Origin: Bdellovibrionales bacterium
Lineage (GTDB): Bacteria; Bdellovibrionota; Bdellovibrionia; Bdellovibrionales; UBA1609
Reading direction: 5' to 3'
Assembly (NCBI GenBank): GCA_020435185.1
Contig: JAGRAA010000387.1
Location: forward strand, 1 to 7,311
DNA length: 7,311 nt
This document shows positions 4,301 to 7,311 of this stretch, piece by piece. The notes below the pieces were generated by a model, which had not been told where the DNA came from, searched no databases, and worked only from the letters and a program-made list of their open reading frames with translations. The translations under genes were made by a program, and so were the position numbers. How positions within the stretch are numbered: the first letter of the stretch is position 1; the number at the start of each line of letters is the position of its first letter.

Positions 4301-7130
4301 TTCCAGCCACTCCTTCCCCACCGAGGTTAGCCGTAATGGGAGTTACTGCATTTGCTGGATCCCCCAAACCATCGAGGGTTTTTACCGTAAAAGGTCCTTT
4401 ACACTCACTCGAAGTGGATTGTACAGGTCCAGTAACTTCAAATGCAGAAGGTGAAACGATTAGCTGAACAATACTTGAGGCATTGATATCACCTAAAGCG
4501 TCGTATATATTGATGTCCAAAATTTCAGAGGCAATACCTTTAAAATATAAAGTAGCGGTTGAACTTCCGTCTGTCACAATTAAATCGGTGGAACTCCCAG
4601 CTCCTCCACAAGCTGGAGAAGTATACATTTTACCCGTAGTGGACACCCCATTGATTCCGTTTATTTTTAGACTTGTGTTCCCGTCACTCACCACATCATT
4701 ACCTTGAGCATCTTTTAAGGTCACCGTGAAGGCGGTACTACATTGACCAGCCACAACAGTAGAAGGACCTGTGAACGTCAAGTCACTCGCTGTGATAATG
4801 ATATCTTGAGGAATGGACGTCGTTTGTAATATAGAATTCACATCAGCCACGTTTACACTTAATGTTTCACCCTTTAAATCTTTTAAATAGATGACTGTTT
4901 CACTATTAGGTAAAGCATTTAGCTGCGAAGCAAAGTTCGTATAATTCAAAATCGAAGAACAACTTGAGTCCGAATAAATATTCGCCTGGCTTCCCGTTAA
5001 ACCAGTAAGCATCAGGCTTGCACTAGAGTAAAAACGTCCTTTACTCCCATCCTCTGCAAGAGGTGTAATGGTAATTTTTGTTGAACAGTTCCCTGCCGGA
5101 ACAGTGAGTGTTCCTCCTCCAGATTTTTCAGCTAAGAAATTAATCTTATTTGGATTAATATTAATGCTTAGGCTCCCTTGAGTCAAAACTGCCGAAGTGT
5201 CGGTTCCAGTAACAGTGAGCTGCTCAACTTTGCTATTTTTTAAATATATCGTTCTAGAGTTTGTTCCGGGAGTAAATGTAATAGAACTTCCAAGAATACT
5301 CCCTCCACAAGTATTGCTGGAGTATATTTGAGAAAAAGACAATCCTCCAAGCTGTATAGTCGTATTTTGAATAGCATTAGCTGGATTTCCTCCACTGTCC
5401 TGCAGTTGCACGGTGATCGCAGCAGAACAACTTCCACTTAACACATCAGTTGGTCCAGTAATACTCACAGCCTGAGGGACTCCCGCTGTAATATTAAAGC
5501 TATTGCTATACGCAGGAGTCAACGAGCCGGAAGAAGCCACCAAGTTATACCCATTTTTAGTGATGTCTATGCCTAAATCCAAGAACTTAGCCACTCCGCC
5601 TACAGCAGATATATTGGTTGTTCCCATTAAGGTCGCGCCCCCAGTATTCGAAGCGATATTCATAGAAACTGTCAGAGTTGAATTTGCTCCACTGGTAACT
5701 CTATTTCCTTGAGCATCTTGCACTTCCACATGCACATCGTTGAGCCCGAGTCCTCCTGACGGAGAGTTTATCGGCTGTTGAGAAAAATATAATTTTGTCG
5801 CTTCTCCCGCTGTAAACGGCGCGAGAGCTTGAACACTAGACAATCCAGCAGGACTAGAAACTGAAAGTATCCGTGCAGGCGGTAAATCATCAGCAACGGT
5901 GGTACTAATAGACCCATTGGTTTGACCTGAACTGTCCGTATTAAGAAAGGGCTGTATTAAAAAATCACCTAATATGTTACTAGAAAAAGTAGGTTTAATC
6001 CCACTCACTGGATTGCCAAAACTGTCTTTTAAGGCAATTATGACGGTATAGGTATCCGTTCCATTTGCCGTTAAGGCACTTGCTGGAGGAACGGCAGGTT
6101 CAATTGTAATCAAGGATAAAGATGAATCCACGTTTCCAGCCGTAATGTTAAACTGGCTGGATTCCACTTGAAGGACACCCGTACCAAAACTTTGCCCTGA
6201 GGTATCTTCTTTTTTTGTGACTATTAATTTCGCACCGGCTTCCTGAAGATTAATGTCAGTAAAAGTGGCTACCCCAGCAACTGCGTTGACGCTATAGGTT
6301 CCTCTTAAACTTCCCACTGTAGGAGAATTTACCGACATTTCTAAAGTAATCAATGCAGTTGAATCTGGCCCCCCTGAAACTATGTTTCCATTTTCATCCA
6401 TCACATGAATGACCGGTTGCTGGGACAACGATTCTCCCGCAGCTCCATTACCGGGCTGAGTGGCAAAAATAAGTTCATAAGCTTGCCCTAACGATTGAAA
6501 AGATACCGTTTCTAAATTATTATCTGAATACCCTTCCACGCTAACATTAGCTTTGCAGGTGTAGGTTAAATTTGGGGTTAGGTCTGTTAAAGTAAAATCA
6601 GATTTGGTTAAATTTCTAATGTTCGCATATACCTGATACTCATCGCTAAGGTTTGTTTTACAATAGATATTGATTTCTAAGGCCTCACTTTCCTCAACAT
6701 TTTGAAATTTAATTTTTGCCGAAGAAGAACTAATAACTGTCACGCCTGAAACTCCTCCATAAGGAATACCTACCTGATCATTTGTGTTGACGTCTTCTTT
6801 TCCATTTTTATCAATCGCTCTCACCCGAAAGGTATAGTAAAAACCTTCGGATAAACCAGCAATGGTGGCACTAGAGGCTAAAGAGTTCACAGACTTTATA
6901 AGTTTCGGATTTTGCGCGATAGTCACATCATAGACGTTGTATCCGATCACCCTAGGGTCTTCTGAAGAATCCCAACTTAATTTAATCTTTGAAGAAGAAA
7001 GAGTCTGTACCTCAGTAAGGCCAATAAAACCACCATAACTTTCCCCAGCCCCTGTGTCTAAAACAGCCTCTTCTTTTGGCAGACATGATGTTAAAAACAT
7101 CATGGATATCAATAAAAAATACTTTATCAT
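1359..7130 (-). CDS. Giant surface lipoprotein: FN3, Ig-like modules, Cys-pair repeats, double NHL-like beta-propeller
   Basis: This gene encodes a predicted 1,923-residue exported lipoprotein of unknown function; no catalytic motif was seen. Residues 1-15 are a hydrophobic signal peptide ending in lipobox LTSC, with Cys16 as the lipidated residue. +2 is Leu, not Asp, which by the E. coli rule favours the outer membrane. Domains in order: FN3-like (about 36-124 and 127-214); Ig-like module A (217-333); Big_1/invasin-like (334-442); module B, homologous to A (443-550); four Cys-pair repeats (551-1001); and a twelve-blade NHL/beta-propeller region (1002-1923). The ATG at 7130 is chosen because GGAG lies five bases upstream and the lipoprotein signal begins there. 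The frame is open to an ATG at 7256, but that adds 42 residues that would bury the signal peptide. A stalk of beta modules carrying a propeller head suggests binding or adhesion; this is inference. It is probably the first gene of an operon with the lipoprotein gene downstream. Confidence 0.92.
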   Translation of the reverse strand: MIKYFLLISMMFLTSCLPKEEAVLDTGAGESYGGFIGLTEVQTLSSSKIKLSWDSSEDPRVIGYNVYDVTIAQNPKLIKSVNSLASSATIAGLSEGFYYTFRVRAIDKNGKEDVNTNDQVGIPYGGVSGVTVISSSSAKIKFQNVEESEALEINIYCKTNLSDEYQVYANIRNLTKSDFTLTDLTPNLTYTCKANVSVEGYSDNNLETVSFQSLGQAYELIFATQPGNGAAGESLSQQPVIHVMDENGNIVSGGPDSTALITLEMSVNSPTVGSLRGTYSVNAVAGVATFTDINLQEAGAKLIVTKKEDTSGQSFGTGVLQVESSQFNITAGNVDSSLSLITIEPAVPPASALTANGTDTYTVIIALKDSFGNPVSGIKPTFSSNILGDFLIQPFLNTDSSGQTNGSISTTVADDLPPARILSVSSPAGLSSVQALAPFTAGEATKLYFSQQPINSPSGGLGLNDVHVEVQDAQGNRVTSGANSTLTVSMNIASNTGGATLMGTTNISAVGGVAKFLDLGIDITKNGYNLVASSGSLTPAYSNSFNITAGVPQAVSITGPTDVLSGSCSAAITVQLQDSGGNPANAIQNTTIQLGGLSFSQIYSSNTCGGSILGSSITFTPGTNSRTIYLKNSKVEQLTVTGTDTSAVLTQGSLSININPNKINFLAEKSGGGTLTVPAGNCSTKITITPLAEDGSKGRFYSSASLMLTGLTGSQANIYSDSSCSSILNYTNFASQLNALPNSETVIYLKDLKGETLSVNVADVNSILQTTSIPQDIIITASDLTFTGPSTVVAGQCSTAFTVTLKDAQGNDVVSDGNTSLKINGINGVSTTGKMYTSPACGGAGSSTDLIVTDGSSTATLYFKGIASEILDINIYDALGDINASSIVQLIVSPSAFEVTGPVQSTSSECKGPFTVKTLDGLGDPANAVTPITANLGGEGVAGKFFNSSDCSTSIASLSFSSGEGSKDFYFRGQYPASLTLTATDNASVLTTGTLAHTVLADWGWIGTGVDEGGRDQMMPPRSGIKPVSSRYDGFSGAYDIEFSPDYQYMFIADYNNHKIMKFDYQNNQYLGWMGRIRYENGVGASGSNQVTPSTALCVNTANFKTLPGWCVGGRPHWAGDREVPDGGLQGPMDIAVDDNYVYVVNHNQHALTRYEMATGAFDGWIGNIYDEAPDSAATGGPSSCSLGTTINMPTPGWCMGGRARTESWGSGYWAGDGRMYYPRAVLVDSTYLYVGVEGAILRYNKSTGAFTGWIGMVKTTPPTGACSGDAEDTVSSGWCMGGEYKRAVPYNHNGSVDGGIYYARRMLVQSGVLYLIDNASGTNINTYDVASGAFLGKLPNMNHNWKGGIGLTTDGTKLYVADSERVLKVDSTGLIEGWMGKVANPSGMSGNAGCNSLSSNQNTPGWCIGGTGKAGFDSDSFIATRAVTYDGNGSILVSGERFPGIKKFDAVTGVYQGTIALSDESPDQWTANRSTPAEGIGFGDKAMYSPTGILTYGDYIFLVERDGSRIKKLNRYTGELIGWVGGMTSKPTGGDPLCSTANGMGPSPAWCRGANFYPEWTFGDDGMIDDDVDGVMRHPLGITTDGTWLYVTDDYLHRVQRFKISDGSYGGWIGRISSNSGWRPTAGDPGCSGAPVNTYTPGWCKGGMSQSGNGYGYMNAPKGIVYLGGYLYVINRNSYNVSKYNATTGAFVGWIGRVNTSPTSGCSPASNGMYTVSQSGWCVDGDSQAGDYQYSKGGDFNFNDEWTATIATDGTYLYLGNGQNRRIEKYNTNGEWLSAVKAEGDFYTGTWSSDRNEVNTWGAWCSRPMGVWIDGSTMYILNRISCAQANSNNPMQILKMDMTSGNVIGWKGGIDPDFTPTGGEAGCIGATGTTPKWCQGGRAGVGSKLGAFMVDTVGSITGDSEYLYVTDFYANRVYRVPK
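1362..4127 (-). repeat. Twelve-blade NHL-like propeller region with WCxGG inserts
   Basis: Residues 1002-1923 hold twelve blade repeats of about 75-95 residues. Each follows the pattern [GA]-I-x(2)-D-G-x-Y-L-Y-V-x-D-x(4)-R-I-x-K-[YF]-x(3)-T-G-A-F-x-G-W-I-G. The strand order resembles NHL/YVTN-type propellers. After the G-W-[IMVK]-G strand, eight blades carry a loop with a Cys, 11-16 residues, then W-C-x-[GD]-[GA]. The Trp of these motifs is at residues 1110, 1198, 1279, 1407, 1551, 1644, 1722 and 1878. A ninth, degenerate A-W-C-S-R-P occurs at 1804-1808. The region starts with a lone G-W-I-G strand and ends with a blade lacking it, so the ends can close as a Velcro blade. A ligand-binding head is plausible but not shown. 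Confidence 0.85.
4128..5480 (-). repeat. Four tandem Cys-pair beta repeats
   Basis: Residues 551-1001 contain four repeats of roughly 105-120 residues. Each opens with a G-P-x(4-6)-[GS]-x-C-[SK] type turn, except copy 2, which lacks the G-P. A [IF]-T-[VI] strand follows, then Y-S-S or F-N-S-S just before the second Cys, then a Y-[LF]-[KR] strand and an L-x-[VI] strand. Cys pairs are 568/608, 682/724, 797/841 and 910/951, spaced 40, 42, 44 and 41. Copies 1, 3 and 4 retain D-x-x-G-[ND] after the first strand; copy 2 is more divergent. The regular pairing suggests one disulfide per repeat in the oxidising periplasm or cell surface. I do not know a family name for this repeat. Confidence 0.8.
5481..6482 (-). 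repeat. Ig-like module pair (A and B) flanking a Big_1/invasin-like module
   Basis: Modules A (residues 217-333, DNA 6132-6482) and B (443-550, DNA 5481-5804) share a pattern. It runs F-x-x-Q-P, then V-x-D-x-x-G-N-x-V, S-T-x-x-T, G-T, A-V-x-G-V-A-x-F-x-D, and a closing S-x-x-F-N-I-T-A-G. Between them (334-442, DNA 5805-6131) lies a module with ALTANGTDTYTV, L-K-D-S-F-G-N-P-V-S-G and a D-S-S-G-Q-T-N-G-S-I-S-T-T turn. That is the signature of Big_1/invasin-like domains. All three lack Cys. They are likely rigid spacer modules, as in bacterial surface adhesins. Confidence 0.75.
6489..7025 (-). repeat. Two FN3-like domains
   Basis: Residues 36-124 have FN3 hallmarks: K-I-K-L-S-W in strand B, G-Y-N-V-Y in strand C, then A-G-L..G-F-Y-Y-T-F-R-V-R-A-I-D near the end. 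Residues 127-214 repeat the pattern more loosely (K-I-K-F, I-N-I-Y-C, L-T-P-N-L-T-Y-T-C-K-A). The second copy carries Cys157 and Cys192, at positions likely to bridge neighbouring strands. The domains sit directly after the lipid anchor and probably act as spacer modules. Confidence 0.75.
7083..7130 (-). other. Lipoprotein signal peptide and lipobox of the large lipoprotein
   Basis: The first 16 codons read MIKYFLLISMMFLTSC: one Lys, a hydrophobic core, then Leu-Thr-Ser-Cys, a textbook signal peptidase II site. Cleavage would leave diacylglyceryl-Cys16 as the N-terminus, followed by a short acidic and Gly-rich linker (about residues 17-34) before the first FN3-like domain. This signal fixes both the translation start and the cellular location. 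Confidence 0.9.
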
Positions 7131-7135
7131 ATACG

Positions 7136-7139
7136 CTCC
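7136..7139 (-). promoter_or_regulatory. Ribosome binding site for the large lipoprotein gene
   Basis: On the minus strand GTGGAGCGTATATG places a GGAG Shine-Dalgarno core five bases before the ATG at 7130. This decides the start over the in-frame upstream ATGs, of which the furthest is at 7256. Confidence 0.75.
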
Positions 7140-7140
7140 A

Positions 7141-7155
7141 CAAACATTTAGTTTG
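7141..7155 (-). repeat. Inverted repeat just upstream of the lipoprotein ribosome binding site
   Basis: CAAAC-ATTTA-GTTTG forms a perfect 5-bp inverted repeat with a 5-nt loop, ending one base before the TGGAG ribosome binding site. As RNA it would be a weak hairpin. It may influence initiation or be chance. Confidence 0.25.
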
Positions 7156-7175
7156 ATATGGTTTCTTATCGACAT

Positions 7176-7204
7176 TTGACTAGGAAATCTTAATTTTCTG
7201 TAAA
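7176..7204 (+). promoter_or_regulatory. Candidate divergent promoter
   Basis: TTGACT (7176-7181), 17 bases, then TGTAAA (7199-7204) matches the sigma-70 consensus at five and four of six positions with ideal spacing. It points toward the open plus-strand frame at 7248, with a predicted start near 7211. Confidence 0.3.
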
Positions 7205-7212
7205 CTTTAATT

Positions 7213-7241
7213 AATATCCTCATTAAGGATGAGATTTTCAA
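7213..7241 (-). promoter_or_regulatory. Candidate promoter for the lipoprotein genes
   Basis: On the minus strand TTGAAA (7236-7241) is followed by 17 bases and GATATT (7213-7218), which match the sigma-70 -35 and -10 boxes at five and four of six positions. Transcription would start near 7206 and leave a leader of about 75 nt. An alternative -10, CATAAT at 7245-7250, has no good -35. Such matches are common in AT-rich DNA. Confidence 0.25.
7216..7233. repeat. Small overlapping inverted repeats in the intergenic region
   Basis: Two overlapping 5-bp inverted repeats share the core: ATCCT/AGGAT (7216-7220 and 7226-7230) and CTCAT/ATGAG (7219-7223 and 7229-7233), each with a 5-nt centre. They overlap the candidate minus-strand -10 box and could form an operator, but arms this short may be chance. 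Confidence 0.25.
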
Positions 7242-7247
7242 ATAATT

Positions 7248-7311
7248 ATGCCTCAAAACGATACGAAATATTCAGCATTCAAAAATAATTATTTACACTT
7301 TCTCAAATTTA
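7248..7311 (+). CDS. Possible start of a divergent gene (partial, N-terminus only)
   Basis: An ATG at 7248 opens a frame that runs 21 codons to the window edge without a stop; it begins MPQNDTKYSAFKN. A plausible promoter lies upstream (7176-7204). The only purine-rich Shine-Dalgarno-like run, AAGGATGAG at 7225-7233, sits 14 bases or more from the ATG, further than usual. A 21-codon open stretch is not significant on its own, and the peptide matches nothing I recognise. If real, it would be divergent from the lipoprotein operon and share a 117-bp control region. Confidence 0.3.
   Translation, partial: MPQNDTKYSAFKNNYLHFLKF

Noticed and set aside
4267..4707. Two plus-strand open frames (4267-4467 and 4483-4707)
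   Set aside because: Both are antisense to the Cys-pair repeats. The Pro/Val-rich translations are typical of reverse-strand shadows.
5240..5712. Minus-strand frame at 5240-5437 and plus-strand frame at 5503-5712
   Set aside because: They overlap, out of frame or antisense, a continuous coding sequence with clear domain repeats.
7163..7209. TAAAGTTT and GTCGATAA on the minus strand, resembling a flagellar sigma-28 promoter
   Set aside because: The two boxes are 28 bases apart instead of about 11, so they cannot form one promoter.
7131..7256. Upstream in-frame ATGs (7256 and others) extending the large lipoprotein by up to 42 residues
   Set aside because: The extension places charged residues before the hydrophobic signal and adds an unpaired Cys. 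The ATG at 7130 has a GGAG ribosome binding site and directly starts a normal lipoprotein signal peptide.

Overview
This window is almost entirely two minus-strand genes in a row, both encoding secreted, Cys-containing, all-beta lipoproteins. I see no RNA gene, mobile element, CRISPR array or resistance gene. The DNA is moderately AT-rich. Lipoproteins built from Ig-like modules, FN3, Cys-pair repeats and NHL-like propellers suggest a Gram-negative with a large surface-lipoprotein repertoire. The style resembles Bdellovibrionota and other former Deltaproteobacteria, but no marker gene is present, so this is only a low-confidence guess.

Layout, read in the direction of transcription (high to low coordinates). 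7131-7247 is a short AT-rich intergenic region with candidate promoters facing both ways and small inverted repeats. An open plus-strand frame from 7248 to the window edge may be the start of a divergent gene. 7130-1359 encodes a 1,923-residue lipoprotein. Its order is: signal peptide with lipobox LTSC, two FN3-like domains, two Ig-like modules of a shared type flanking a Big_1/invasin-like module, four Cys-pair repeats, and a 922-residue C-terminal beta-propeller region. 1331-1 encodes a second lipoprotein whose C-terminus lies outside the window. It starts with TTG only 27 nt after the first gene's stop, and in the same frame.

The most interesting feature is the propeller region. It has twelve blade repeats, most ending in a G-W-[IMVK]-G strand. 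Eight blades carry an inserted loop with a Cys pair ending in [PS]-x-W-C-x-[GD]-[GA]. Inserts occur after blades 1, 2, 3, 5 and again after 7, 8, 9, 11. With paralogous details shared between blades 1/7, 3/9 and the linkers before blades 1 and 7, this shows that a six-bladed unit was duplicated as a whole. Each half begins with an outer strand and ends on an incomplete blade, as expected for two self-closing six-bladed propellers.

The two genes are probably co-transcribed, since no terminator is visible between them. They are likely both exported, lipid-anchored and disulfide-stabilised. A tethered stalk carrying a binding head (adhesin, receptor or envelope scaffold) is a reasonable model for the first. 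No catalytic motif was recognised in either, so their molecular function remains unknown.
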